From positions 1 to 64,000 of the forward strand of contig NZ_WUEY01000003.1 of the NCBI RefSeq assembly GCF_010668395.1: 64,000 nucleotides of DNA, in the 5' to 3' direction. Numbering within the stretch: position 1 is the first letter of the stretch; every line of letters begins with the position of its first letter. The position numbers were made by a program, and so were the translations under genes. The DNA comes from Martinezella lusitana. GTDB lineage: Bacteria > Pseudomonadota > Alphaproteobacteria > Rhizobiales > Rhizobiaceae. Under the pieces are notes generated by a model. The model was not told where the DNA came from and did no database searches. It saw only the letters and a program-made list of their open reading frames with translations. Shown here one piece after another: positions 17,503 through 25,752 of the stretch.

Positions 17503-19039
17503 CGCTACCTCCGCTTCGCCGTCGGCGCCTATCGCCAATCGTGGTGCGATCACCGCCTGCGTCATCCTGTCCGTGATCATGCAGGCGTTGGACACCACCA
17601 TCGCCAACGTCGCGCTGCCGCACATCCAGGGCGACGTTTCCGCCAGCGCCGACCAGATCAACTGGGTTCTGACGTCCTATATCGTCGCGGCGGCGATCAT
17701 GACGCCGCCCTCCGGCTTCCTGTCGGCGAAATTCGGCCGCAAGCGCGTGCTGCTGGTCGCGATCGCCGGATTCGTCGTCGCGTCCGTTCTGTGCGGGCTG
17801 TCGGAATCGCTCGTGCAGATCGTCGGCTTCCGCCTGCTGCAGGGCCTGTTCGGCGCCTCGCTCGTCCCGCTGTCGCAGGGCATTCTGCTCGATATCTACA
17901 ATGTCGAGGAGCGCGGCCGCGCGATGGCGCTGTTCGGCGTCTCGGTCATGGTCGGTCCGGTGCTGGGGCCAGTGATCGGTGGCTGGCTCACCGACAATAT
18001 CAGTTGGCGCTGGGTGTTCTACATCAACGTGCCGATCGGTGCGCTCGCCTTCTTCGGCATCGTCGTCTACGTGACGGAAACGAAGCTCGATGCGCTCGCC
18101 AAGCTCGACTGGTTCGGCTTCGGCATGCTCTCGATCGCCATTGCGGCGCTGCAGCTCTTCCTTGATCGCGGCGAACAGCTGGACTGGTTCTATTCGAGCG
18201 AAATCATCGTCGAGGCGCTCGTCTGCGTCTGCGCCTTCTATCTCTTCATCGTGCATATGTTCACGGCCGAGCGAAGTTTCGTCAATCCAAGGCTCTTCCT
18301 CGACCAGAACTTTGCCGTGAGCATATTGTTCATCTTCATCGTCGGCGTGACCTATCTGGCGTCGCTGGCGCTCATGACGCCCTACCTGCAGACGCTGATG
18401 GGCTATCCGGTCGTGACCGCAGGCATCGTCATGGGGCCGCGCGGCCTCGGCACCATGTTCTGCATGTTCCTTGTGGGACGCCTGATCGGCAAGGTGGACA
18501 CGCGCTGGCTGCTGTTCATCGGCCTCGCGCTGACGGCATGGGCGATGTACGACATGACCGGCTGGACGCCCGACGTCTCGCAATGGACGCTGATCTCCGT
18601 CGGCTTCGTCCAGGGTGCTGGCCTTGGCTTCCTCTTCGTGCCGCTGACGACGATCGCCTTTGCGACGCTGCCGGCACAGATGCGCGGCGAGGGGACGGGC
18701 CTCTACAACCTCTCGCGCAATATCGGCTCCAGCGTCGGCATCTCGGTCGTTTCGATGCTGATCACGGAGAATACGCAGGTCAACCACGCCAACATCGCCG
18801 CCTATGTGACGCCGTTCAACCGTTATTTCGACATGACGGCCGCACAGGGCGTCAGTCCGATGACGGCGGTCGGCCGGGCCACGCTCGACGGCATGATTAC
18901 CACGCAGGCGACCATCATCGCCTATATGGACGACTTCAAGCTGCTGATGCTGATGTCGATCTTCGCCATGCCGCTGCTGATGCTCCTGCGCAAGCCGAAG
19001 GCTCCGCCGGCGGTCGACCACAGCGTTGCCATGGAATAG
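17495..19039 (+). CDS. DHA2-family multidrug MFS transporter (EmrB/QacA type)
   Basis: A 514-residue, 14-helix drug/H+ antiporter. Family motifs are LDTTIANVALPHIQGD (motif D1 in helix 1), GFLSAKFGRKRVLL (motif A), RLLQGLFGASLVPLSQGILLD (motif B region), and MVGPVLGPVIGGWL (motif C, typical of antiporters). I start it at ATG 17495, which overlaps the end of the HlyD gene; an upstream in-frame ATG at 17420 would lie well inside that gene. There is no outer-membrane partner (TolC) nearby. Confidence 0.93.
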   Translation: MSNATSASPSAPIANRGAITACVILSVIMQALDTTIANVALPHIQGDVSASADQINWVLTSYIVAAAIMTPPSGFLSAKFGRKRVLLVAIAGFVVASVLCGLSESLVQIVGFRLLQGLFGASLVPLSQGILLDIYNVEERGRAMALFGVSVMVGPVLGPVIGGWLTDNISWRWVFYINVPIGALAFFGIVVYVTETKLDALAKLDWFGFGMLSIAIAALQLFLDRGEQLDWFYSSEIIVEALVCVCAFYLFIVHMFTAERSFVNPRLFLDQNFAVSILFIFIVGVTYLASLALMTPYLQTLMGYPVVTAGIVMGPRGLGTMFCMFLVGRLIGKVDTRWLLFIGLALTAWAMYDMTGWTPDVSQWTLISVGFVQGAGLGFLFVPLTTIAFATLPAQMRGEGTGLYNLSRNIGSSVGISVVSMLITENTQVNHANIAAYVTPFNRYFDMTAAQGVSPMTAVGRATLDGMITTQATIIAYMDDFKLLMLMSIFAMPLLMLLRKPKAPPAVDHSVAME

Positions 19040-19075
19040 CCGCGCAGCCTTTCCAGTTTCACTGCGTGGCTCAAT

Positions 19076-19112
19076 GGCCGCCGGGCGCCACCCCGGCGGT
19101 CTCTTTGTTTGT
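19076..19112 (+). terminator. Terminator-like hairpin after the EmrB-type gene
   Basis: CCGCCGGG / CCCGGCGG 8-bp stem with a 6-nt loop (19078-19099), followed by TCTCTTTGTTTG, a broken T-run. It lies 39 bp after the stop. Confidence 0.5.
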
Positions 19113-19184
19113 TCGACGGACGCGCATCGCGATCTTTCCCATTTGCGTTCTGCGCTTCACCGCCCTCATTTCGCGCGACATTTT

Positions 19185-19781
19185 CTAAGGAAAGCGACGG
19201 CTGACGAAACGCGAGCCGGCAGCCCCGAATCGCCAGAGCGGATCGATATTCTTCGTGATGCCGATGCGCTTGCCTGCCACGATTGCGACCGGTTCGGCCC
19301 GGGAAATGGCAAACGGCGCGGCGTCCAGGGCACGGCCATTGAGGCTTATGTCGATAGACAGCGCCTGCGAAAGCTTGCCCGGCCCGTTGCAGAGCGAGAC
19401 GATATCGGCAAGGCCCCGCCGCCGGATCATTTCCTCGATGCCATGTTCCGGCTCCAGCGCCCGGATAAGCACGGCGCTTGCATTCGCGCAGACGAAATTC
19501 AGGCACCAGTGAATGCCGTAGGACCGATAGATGTAGACATGCCCGGCCGGTCCGAACATGGCGGCGTTGCGCGGCGTCGGCCCGCGATAGGCGTGGGACG
19601 CCGCGTCGTCCGGCCGATAGGCCTCCGTCTCGACGATGCGGCCGCCGGCGCCTGCGACCATCAAACGCGCGCCGATCAGATCGGAAGCGACGGTCACGGC
19701 ATCGCGATCGAAGAAGGCTGCAAGGGCAGGGCCGGCCATGGGTGAGGCGCCGAGAGACAGGGAAGGGTCGTCAGATGTCAT
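19185..19781 (-). CDS. 3-methyladenine DNA glycosylase (AAG/MPG type)
   Basis: A protein of about 198 residues of the human-AAG-like fold, which removes alkylated purines in base excision repair. Typical blocks are [34 protein letters not shown] (with the catalytic Glu and Tyr in ETEAY), [27 protein letters not shown] and [15 protein letters not shown] favour the ATG at 19781. In-frame ATGs at 19838 and 19739 also exist and ribosome sites are weak, so the start is uncertain. It is convergent with the efflux operon. Confidence 0.9.
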   Translation of the reverse strand: MTSDDPSLSLGASPMAGPALAAFFDRDAVTVASDLIGARLMVAGAGGRIVETEAYRPDDAASHAYRGPTPRNAAMFGPAGHVYIYRSYGIHWCLNFVCANASAVLIRALEPEHGIEEMIRRRGLADIVSLCNGPGKLSQALSIDISLNGRALDAAPFAISRAEPVAIVAGKRIGITKNIDPLWRFGAAGSRFVSRRFP

Positions 19782-20055
19782 GGGCGAACGCGATATCCGG
19801 GAGGGTTCACGCCGAACCTTCACACAAAGGCCCGACACTTAGGAAAGTCCTTCATATAGATCACAGCCGCCGCGAATTCACATCACGTCAACAGCCTGGG
19901 CCTATTGATTTCACAGATCGAGCTTCGGTATCCGAAGAATAGCGCCCTCCGCCTTGTCGGAAGATCGATGGTGGGTAGTGCCGCAATAAATCGGGGCCTT
20001 GCTACCACCCACTTTGACCTTCGGAAAAGACTTCGAGCGCGTCACAGGTTCATAA

Positions 20056-20083
20056 TTGACAAAAACTAAGCTTATCTTATTAC
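20056..20083 (+). promoter_or_regulatory. Promoter-like sequence before the candidate small RNA
   Basis: Perfect TTGACA (20056-20061), a 16-nt spacer, then TATTAC (20078-20083) as a four-of-six -10 match. No coding start follows for 490 bp. Confidence 0.4.
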
Positions 20084-20090
20084 TAGGGTG

Positions 20091-20165
20091 CTTCAGTCAG
20101 ATTTGACCCCTGACCTGGCGAAGGTGATCCGGCCGCTTCCAATCTGCCGGGTCACCTTATTTCCA
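20091..20165 (+). ncRNA. Candidate small RNA with two hairpins
   Basis: About 8 nt after the promoter-like element, the sequence can fold into a short hairpin (GTCAG 20096-20100 with CTGAC 20110-20114) and a strong 13-bp hairpin (20121-20133 with 20146-20158, one G-T pair, 12-nt loop), followed by ATTT. The second could be an intrinsic terminator, though its T-run is weak. There is no ORF. I do not recognise a known family. It could instead be a leader for the downstream tRNA transcript. Confidence 0.3.
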
Positions 20166-20387
20166 TCGGTTTGACCGTGCCGCACCGCGCGGATTGCCGC
20201 CATCCCTCGATGCCCCCAATCTCCATGTCCATCGGATGCCAGGAATGCGAGGGAACGCCGCAGAACGAGTTGACGCGGCGACCAAAGCTGCTAAAAAGCC
20301 AGCCGTCGAGTGATTGGGTAAAATCGGTGGCCACAACCGGTCCCGAAAAATCAACGAATGTAGATTTTTCAGCCTTTTCAGTTACTT

Positions 20388-20477
20388 GGAAGAGTGTCCG
20401 AGTGGTTTAAGGAACCGGTCTTGAAAACCGGCGTGCGGGAAACCGTACCGTGGGTTCGAATCCCACCTCTTCCGCCA
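20388..20477 (+). tRNA. tRNA-Ser (anticodon UGA)
   Basis: A 90-nt class II tRNA. Acceptor arms GGAAGAG / CTCTTCC pair fully, the anticodon stem CCGGT / ACCGG frames loop CTTGAAA (anticodon TGA), there is a long variable arm, the T-arm reads GGGTTCGAATCCC, and CCA is encoded (20475-20477). It reads UCA and other UCN codons. Confidence 0.97.
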
Positions 20478-20518
20478 GTAGCCTTTCTCAACCTTTTGCC
20501 CTCCCATAAGTCCCGGCA

Positions 20519-20545
20519 TGTCACAATCGGCATCCGCACCTTGTC
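20519..20545 (+). promoter_or_regulatory. ECF41-type promoter
   Basis: TGTCACA (20519-20525), 16-nt spacer, TGTC (20542-20545). As I recall, the published ECF41 consensus is TGTCACA for -35 and CGTC for -10; this matches 10 of 11 positions. It lies 36 bp before a flavodoxin gene whose downstream neighbour encodes an ECF41 sigma factor, so autoregulation is likely. Confidence 0.6.
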
Positions 20546-20581
20546 ATGTCCTTCGCAACGCCATTTTCGAAGGAGATGACA

Positions 20582-21205
20582 ATGATCCGGCAGAGCATCG
20601 CAATCGTCTATCATAGCGGCTATGGGCACACGGGCCGTCAGGCGGAAGCCGTCAAGGCGGGGGTCGAGCAGGTCGACGGCGTGGAAGCCCTGTTGTTGAC
20701 CGTGGACAAGGTGGATCGCCACTGGGATGATCTCAATTCGGCGCAGGCGATCATCTTCGGGTCGCCGACCTACATGGGGGCGGTCTCGGCGCCCTTCAAA
20801 GCGTTCCAGGAGGCAACATCGAATGCCGTGCTCGCCAAGGGCTATTTGTGGAAAGACAAGATCGCGGCCGGCTTCACGACCTCAGGGTCACGTTCCGGTG
20901 ACAAGCTTTCGACGCTGATGCAGATGGTCGTCTTTGCCGCACAACACGGAATGCATTGGGTCGGCCTCGATCTGCCGCCGGCCAATTGCTCCTCGACCGG
21001 TTCCGAGGAAGACATGAACCGTCTCGGCTTCTGGCTGGGCGCCGGCGCTCAGGCCAACACCGACGAAGGCCCGGAAACCGCGCCGCCAGCCTCCGACCTC
21101 GCCACGGCCCGCTATCTCGGGCGGCGTGTGGCGTTGACGACGCTGCAGTTCGTTCGCGGACGGCGGGCCATTCCTTTCGAACATGCCATTGCAGCCTATG
21201 ACTGA
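20582..21205 (+). CDS. Flavodoxin-like NAD(P)H:quinone oxidoreductase
   Basis: A 207-residue flavodoxin-fold protein. The phosphate-binding loop YHSGYGHTGRQAEAV follows the first strand, and the FMN-contact segment GSPTYMGAVSAPFKAF is as in WrbA/flavodoxin-like reductases. The start at 20582 is set by AAGGAG 6 nt upstream; the ATG at 20576 touches that site and is less likely. It probably reduces quinones by two electrons, but this is inferred from the fold. It overlaps the sigma-factor gene by 8 bp and sits behind an ECF41-type promoter, which makes it the likely regulon target of that sigma factor. Confidence 0.85.
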   Translation: MIRQSIAIVYHSGYGHTGRQAEAVKAGVEQVDGVEALLLTVDKVDRHWDDLNSAQAIIFGSPTYMGAVSAPFKAFQEATSNAVLAKGYLWKDKIAAGFTTSGSRSGDKLSTLMQMVVFAAQHGMHWVGLDLPPANCSSTGSEEDMNRLGFWLGAGAQANTDEGPETAPPASDLATARYLGRRVALTTLQFVRGRRAIPFEHAIAAYD

Positions 21206-22070
21206 GATCTTGTCCGATCCGATCTTCTCCGAACTGCGCCCACGCCTCGTCCGGCTCGCCTACAGGATGCTGGGGTCGGTGGCGGATGCGGAGGATATCG
21301 TGCAGGACGCCTGGCTGCGCTGGCTGGCGGCCGACCACACCTCCGTTCGCGAGCCGGCGGCGTTCCTGCGGACCATCGTGACGAGACTTTGCCTGAACGA
21401 GCTGAAATCGGCCCGTCGTCGCCGGGAGGCCTATGTGGGGTCCTGGCTACCCGAACCGATCTTCGATCCGGAGGACGCCGACGCGGCTGACGACATAACC
21501 TTGCCGTTGATGATGGCGCTGGAGCGCCTTTCACCTTTGGAGCGCGCCGCCTTTCTCCTGCATGACGTGTTCGGCATGGATTTCGACGATGTCTCCTCGG
21601 CGATCGGTCGCGAGGCGGCCGCTTGCCGCAAGCTTGCAAGCCGGGCGAGGGCGCATCTCGTCAAAGCCCGTCCGCGCTTTGCCATCGGAAGGGAGCAGGG
21701 GCTCAAGCTTGCCACCGCCTTCTTTACCGCTTCGAGAACGGGAGACATGGCCGCTCTTCGCGCTCTGCTTTCCGAAGACGTGGTTGTCTATGCCGATGGC
21801 GGCGGCAAGGTGCCGACGTCGCTGCGGCCGCATGTGGGGCTTGCCGCCGCCATGCTGCTTCACGAGCAATTGGCCCGCGTTTTCCGCGCGCAGCCATCGA
21901 GGCTGATCCATTTTGCCGTCATCGATGGCTTGCCGGGCTTTGTGACGATAGAAGGCGGCAACGTCGCACAGACGACCGCGCTGCATATCGAGCAGGAAAA
22001 GGTCGTTGCCATCTACTGCACGCGCAACCCGGACAAGCTGCGGCACGTTATCGGCACCATCCCTCACTGA
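21198..22070 (+). CDS. ECF41-group RNA polymerase sigma factor
   Basis: A sigma factor of about 290 residues (SigJ-like). Region 2 (about 8-75: LVRLAYRMLGSVADAEDIVQDAWLRW) and region 4 (about 100-155: LERLSPLERAAFLLHDVFGMDFDDVSSAIG) are followed by a SnoaL/NTF2-like C-terminal domain (about 170-290). Three ECF41 signature motifs are seen: WLPEP (residues 83-87), DGGGK (200-204) and NPDKL (277-281). In ECF41 the C-terminal domain replaces a separate anti-sigma factor and tunes activity. It is translationally coupled (ATGACTGA overlap) to the flavodoxin-like gene. The inducing signal is unknown. Confidence 0.94.
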   Translation: MTEILSDPIFSELRPRLVRLAYRMLGSVADAEDIVQDAWLRWLAADHTSVREPAAFLRTIVTRLCLNELKSARRRREAYVGSWLPEPIFDPEDADAADDITLPLMMALERLSPLERAAFLLHDVFGMDFDDVSSAIGREAAACRKLASRARAHLVKARPRFAIGREQGLKLATAFFTASRTGDMAALRALLSEDVVVYADGGGKVPTSLRPHVGLAAAMLLHEQLARVFRAQPSRLIHFAVIDGLPGFVTIEGGNVAQTTALHIEQEKVVAIYCTRNPDKLRHVIGTIPH

Positions 22071-22469
22071 AGGTTCACGACGCGAATAGCGAGAGGCGCA
22101 ACCGAAATACTGATGCATATCGAGACGAACGGCGGAATGAGCTGCCTCAAAACGACCCGTAGCAATGCAAATGCAATGGTACTTCGATCGTGTCTGTCAC
22201 GATCCGGAACGGCTGACGCCGCTCAAGAGACGAACCGTACTCGAGCGGGCGCAAAGCCACCGCGAAGACTTCAGGTCTGTAGCGCTTTACCATGCATTAA
22301 CCATGATCTTCAGAATTTCTTCGGTGCGTTCAATTTGCATCGCAAAATCGACAAACTGTAATCATGATTAAAGCACCATTAGGTGATTGGAGCGTAGCAG
22401 GATACCGGAACAAAAGGGATGTACCGGTAGCAGACTTCCGCCAGAGTAATGAGTAGCGGCTTGGGACAG
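22071..22469. other. Intergenic region upstream of rlpA
   Basis: About 400 bp. A short frame at 22165-22371 has acceptable codons for its first half but an AT-rich second half and no ribosome site; I do not call it a gene. Two CtrA-like motifs lie here (22297-22304 and 22368-22382). Confidence 0.5.
22297..22382. promoter_or_regulatory. Two CtrA-like motifs upstream of rlpA
   Basis: TTAACCAT (22297-22304), an exact match to the alphaproteobacterial CtrA half-site, and TTAA-N7-TTAG (22368-22382), seven of eight matches to the full box. CtrA is the master cell-cycle regulator of this class. Short motifs can occur by chance. Confidence 0.35.
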
Positions 22470-23639
22470 ATGAAAATCGAAAATCGTGCGATGACATACG
22501 CAACGGGTATGCGTTGGTTTGCTCTCTCACTGATGTGCGCAACCATCACTGCCTGCGGGACGTCTCAGAAGGTTGCTTCGACGCGCCAGCACGGCAAGGA
22601 ATACTTCTCCGAGAAGGAATACGGCGTCAAGGCGAGCCCACGCGTCGTCAACAACGGCCCCGTGCCGAAGGGCGGCGGCCGCTTCATGGTCGGCAACCCC
22701 TACCAGGTAAAAGGCAAGTGGTACTATCCCAAGGAAGATTATTCCTACAACAAGGTCGGCATCGCTTCCTGGTACGGCTCGGCATTCCACGGCCGCCTGA
22801 CAGCCAACGGCGAAGTCTACGACCAGCAGGCCTTGACCGCCGCCCATCCGACCTTTCCGCTGCCGAGCTATGCGCGCGTCACCAATGTCGAGACCGGCTC
22901 CTCCATCATCGTTCGCGTCAACGATCGCGGCCCCTATCACCCCGGCCGCATCATCGACCTTTCCAACAAGACGGCGCAGATGCTCGATCTCCAGCACAGC
23001 GGCACCGGCGATGTGCGCGTGCAGTATGTCGGCCGCGCCCGTATGGACGGTCATGACGACCCATATCTGATGGCATCCTACATTCCGAAGGGTTCGCGTC
23101 TGCCCAGTATCAATCCGGGCGGCCAGATCGCTACCGGCGTCATGGTTGCTTCGGCAGGCCGGATGACCGCGGATCAATTGCCCGACTCCGACAATACGCT
23201 CCGCGTGAACCGCCAGCAGCGCAGCTACGATGCCATGCCTGCGATCGCCCCCATTCCGCGGCAGTCGCCTTACTCCGCCACGGCTTTCGCCGGATCGACG
23301 CCGGATGCCGGCTTCAACGGCGGCAAGCGCAACAACCCGCCTCCCATGGAGTGGAACGGCGGCGCCATGCCGGCCGCCCAGTCCGGGGACCCGACCATGG
23401 TCGTGCTCCCGCGGATCGGCCCGATCCCCTACGAACGGCCGGACGTCTCGCGACGCCTGGCGAGCCTGAAGGACCAATCCCTGGGCTCGACCGTTGCCGC
23501 CTACCAGGACGCGCCCGCCAAGACCGTCTATGTCGATCTCGCTTTCGATGCCGTCATGGTGCGCAACGACGGGCTCACGCAGGAATCGATTCTTTCGTCC
23601 TATCGCCGCCAGCATCAAGGCGCGACGCAGACGGATTGA
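22470..23639 (+). CDS. rlpA: Septal ring lytic transglycosylase RlpA-family lipoprotein
   Basis: A protein of about 389 residues. It has a lipoprotein signal (hydrophobic stretch then lipobox ITAC, Cys about 30 residues in) and a double-psi beta-barrel RlpA domain (IASWYGSAFHGRLTANGEVYDQQALTAAHPTFPLPSYARVTN, then VRVNDRGPYHPGRIIDLSNKTAQML) with the conserved catalytic-type Asp and Glu. A long Pro/Gly/Ala-rich tail follows and no SPOR domain is visible. RlpA cleaves naked glycan strands at the division site. Starts at 22449, 22470 and 22509 are all possible; I chose 22470, where GGGA lies upstream. CtrA-like sites precede it. Confidence 0.88.
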   Translation: MKIENRAMTYATGMRWFALSLMCATITACGTSQKVASTRQHGKEYFSEKEYGVKASPRVVNNGPVPKGGGRFMVGNPYQVKGKWYYPKEDYSYNKVGIASWYGSAFHGRLTANGEVYDQQALTAAHPTFPLPSYARVTNVETGSSIIVRVNDRGPYHPGRIIDLSNKTAQMLDLQHSGTGDVRVQYVGRARMDGHDDPYLMASYIPKGSRLPSINPGGQIATGVMVASAGRMTADQLPDSDNTLRVNRQQRSYDAMPAIAPIPRQSPYSATAFAGSTPDAGFNGGKRNNPPPMEWNGGAMPAAQSGDPTMVVLPRIGPIPYERPDVSRRLASLKDQSLGSTVAAYQDAPAKTVYVDLAFDAVMVRNDGLTQESILSSYRRQHQGATQTD

Positions 23640-23710
23640 TCATCCGTCATTGCCTGAATCTTAACCCGTCACTAAAATAATCGTGCCGGTGATCGGATGA
23701 AGGGGACGAC

Positions 23711-24922
23711 ATGCCAAAGCGCTTGATTCTTTTGTTCCTTTTTCTCCTCGGGGTAGGGAATGCAACGGCCTTTGCGCAGCCTGCCACGCCAGGCGCTTTC
23801 GATACGAAAGCTGCGCAGGCCTTCATGATCGAGGCTTCGACCGGCACCATTCTGCTTGCCAAGAACGAAGATCAGCAGTTTTCGCCGGCGTCGCTCGCGA
23901 AGCTGATGACGCTCGATGTCGTCTTCGACGCGATCGGGCGGGGGGAGATCAACCTCGATACCGAATATCCCGTCTCGGAAAACGCCTGGCGGACCGGCGG
24001 CGCACCCTCGCGCTCGTCGACGATGTTCGCCGCGTTGAAATCGCGCATACGCGTCGGCGACCTGATCCAGGGTGTCGCCATACAGCAGGCGAATGATGGC
24101 TGCATCGTTCTGGCGGAAGGCATTTCCGTCAACGAAGGAGAGTTCGCGCGGCGCATGACGGCGCGTGCACGAGAGATCGGCATGTCGCATGCGACCTTCA
24201 CCAATTCCACGGGCCTGCCCGACGCCAACGACCCTGTCAGCGGTGGCAAGGTTTCAGCGCGGGAAATGGTCATGCTTGCGCAGGACCTGCAGGAGAAGCA
24301 CCCAGATCTCTACAAGTATTTCGGGCAGGCCGATTTTACCTGGAACAAGATCTATCAGCGTAACAAGAACCCGATGCTTTTGCTCAATATCGGCGTGGAC
24401 GGCCTGGGGCTCGGCTTTGCCGAAGGCGAGGGCTTTTCGATCGTCGCCTCCATCCAGCGTGACGGCCGCCGGCTGTTCCTGGCGCTCGGCGGCCTGAAAA
24501 GCGATAAGGATCGCATAGAAGAGACCCGGCGCGTGCTCGAATGGGGCCTCAGCAACTTCAAGAGCCAGCGCATTTTCGCCGATAGCGAGGTCATCGGCGA
24601 TGCCAGCGTCTATGGCGGCGCCGCCTCCACGGTCGGTCTGCAGGCGAAGATACCGGTCGACGTCTACGTTCCGGTCGAGACGCCGGATCGGCTATCGGCA
24701 CGCATCGTTTATCGCTGGCCCCTGACCGCACCCGTGGCGGCAGGTTACGAAGCCGGAACTCTCCGCGTATTCCTGGGTGCCCGGCTGGTTCGAGAGCTGC
24801 CGCTCTACACGAAGGAATCGGTCGCGCAAGGCACGCTCGGCCGTCGCGCTTTCGACGCCTTCATGGAACTGACCGAGTCCCTGCTGTTCTCCTGGCTATG
24901 GGACAAGCCTTTGCCGACCTGA
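23711..24922 (+). CDS. DD-carboxypeptidase (PBP5-like) homologue with altered catalytic motifs
   Basis: A 403-residue exported serine-type D-Ala-D-Ala carboxypeptidase homologue: signal peptide (1-22, cleaved after FAQ or FA), S11 peptidase domain (about 30-270) and a C-terminal beta domain (about 285-380), ending in a hydrophobic/amphipathic segment. The nucleophile motif is intact as SLAK (Ser61-Lys64). The second motif, normally S-x-N, reads Gln126-Ala-Asn128, and the third, normally K-T-G, reads Gly233-Leu-Gly235. With these changes, normal catalysis looks doubtful; it may bind peptidoglycan or be inactive. The intact relative at 32330-33184 carries all three motifs. It stands 71 bp after rlpA and ahead of tmk-holB. 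Confidence 0.88.
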   Translation: MPKRLILLFLFLLGVGNATAFAQPATPGAFDTKAAQAFMIEASTGTILLAKNEDQQFSPASLAKLMTLDVVFDAIGRGEINLDTEYPVSENAWRTGGAPSRSSTMFAALKSRIRVGDLIQGVAIQQANDGCIVLAEGISVNEGEFARRMTARAREIGMSHATFTNSTGLPDANDPVSGGKVSAREMVMLAQDLQEKHPDLYKYFGQADFTWNKIYQRNKNPMLLLNIGVDGLGLGFAEGEGFSIVASIQRDGRRLFLALGGLKSDKDRIEETRRVLEWGLSNFKSQRIFADSEVIGDASVYGGAASTVGLQAKIPVDVYVPVETPDRLSARIVYRWPLTAPVAAGYEAGTLRVFLGARLVRELPLYTKESVAQGTLGRRAFDAFMELTESLLFSWLWDKPLPT

Positions 24923-25074
24923 TCGCGTTGCCGCCTCGCGAAATCATTGTTCCCACCCCATATTGAATAGCGGACACCGAGACATCTACGGTTCCACCTG
25001 GACATGTCTTGGGTTAAACAAGATGCGTATCGCGTACCAACCGGATGGCACGCGAAAAGTGCAGGACATGATCA

Positions 25075-25752
25075 TTGGCTGATGCAAACGGATTATTCGT
25101 AAGCTTCGAAGGCGGCGAAGGGGCGGGCAAATCCACCCAGATCCGCCGGTTGGCTGAAAGGTTGCGCGAGCGTGGCCATGAGGTTCTGGTGACGCGCGAA
25201 CCCGGCGGTTCGCCGGGTGCCGAGGCGGTGCGGCACGTCCTGCTTTCCGGCGCGGCAGAAGTGTTCGGCACGCGCATGGAGGCCATTCTCTTCGCAGCCG
25301 CCCGCAACGATCACGTCGAGGAAGTCATTCGCCCGGCGCTGGCGCGCGGCATAGTCGTGCTGTGCGACCGCTTCATGGATTCCTCGCGCGTCTATCAGGG
25401 CGTCACTGGCAACCTCGAGTCTGATTATATCGAGGCCTTGCAAAGGGTTGCCGTCAACGGCGTCGTGCCGGACTGCACGCTGATCCTCGACATTCCGGCC
25501 GAAGTGGGCCTGGAACGTGCTCGCAAACGCGCTTCCGCCGCAGCCGCGCCCGATCGCTTCGAGAAGGAAGAAATGCAGACCCACGAGAAGCGCCGCGAGG
25601 CCTTCCTCGATATCGCCGCTCGCGAGCCGGCTCGCTGCCACATCATCGACGCGCAACAGTCCGAAGACGATATCGCGACTGAGATAGCCGGGATCGTCGA
25701 CAAGCGGCTGGGCGCCGCCGAGACAGCCGCAAGATCGGAAGCGGCGCAATGA
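25075..25752 (+). CDS. tmk: Thymidylate kinase
   Basis: A 225-residue kinase making dTDP from dTMP. P-loop FEGGEGAGKSTQIRRL (about 9-24), the DR motif in VLCDRFMDSSRVYQG (near 103), and the LID-region Arg residues are seen. The start is TTG at 25075, with AGGA about 10 nt upstream; the ATG at 25068 runs into a stop. Its end overlaps holB by 4 bp (ATGA), so the two are coupled, as in most Rhizobiales. Confidence 0.96.
   Translation: MADANGLFVSFEGGEGAGKSTQIRRLAERLRERGHEVLVTREPGGSPGAEAVRHVLLSGAAEVFGTRMEAILFAAARNDHVEEVIRPALARGIVVLCDRFMDSSRVYQGVTGNLESDYIEALQRVAVNGVVPDCTLILDIPAEVGLERARKRASAAAAPDRFEKEEMQTHEKRREAFLDIAAREPARCHIIDAQQSEDDIATEIAGIVDKRLGAAETAARSEAAQ

Larger units (their letters stand above)
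19782..20387. other. 606-bp intergenic region with a promoter-hairpin unit
   Basis: No convincing protein gene lies here. It contains a promoter-like TTGACA at 20056 and, downstream, two hairpins ending at 20158, described separately as a candidate small RNA. The remainder (19782-20050 and 20166-20387) shows nothing I recognise. It ends at the tRNA-Ser gene. Confidence 0.5.

Noticed and set aside
20388..20477. tRNA-Ser as a possible genomic-island attachment site
   Set aside because: No integrase gene follows and I found no repeat of the tRNA 3' end elsewhere in the window.
22165..22371. 68-codon open frame upstream of rlpA
   Set aside because: No ribosome site, AT-rich second half with poor codons, and overlap with another open frame; kept only as a note on the intergenic region.
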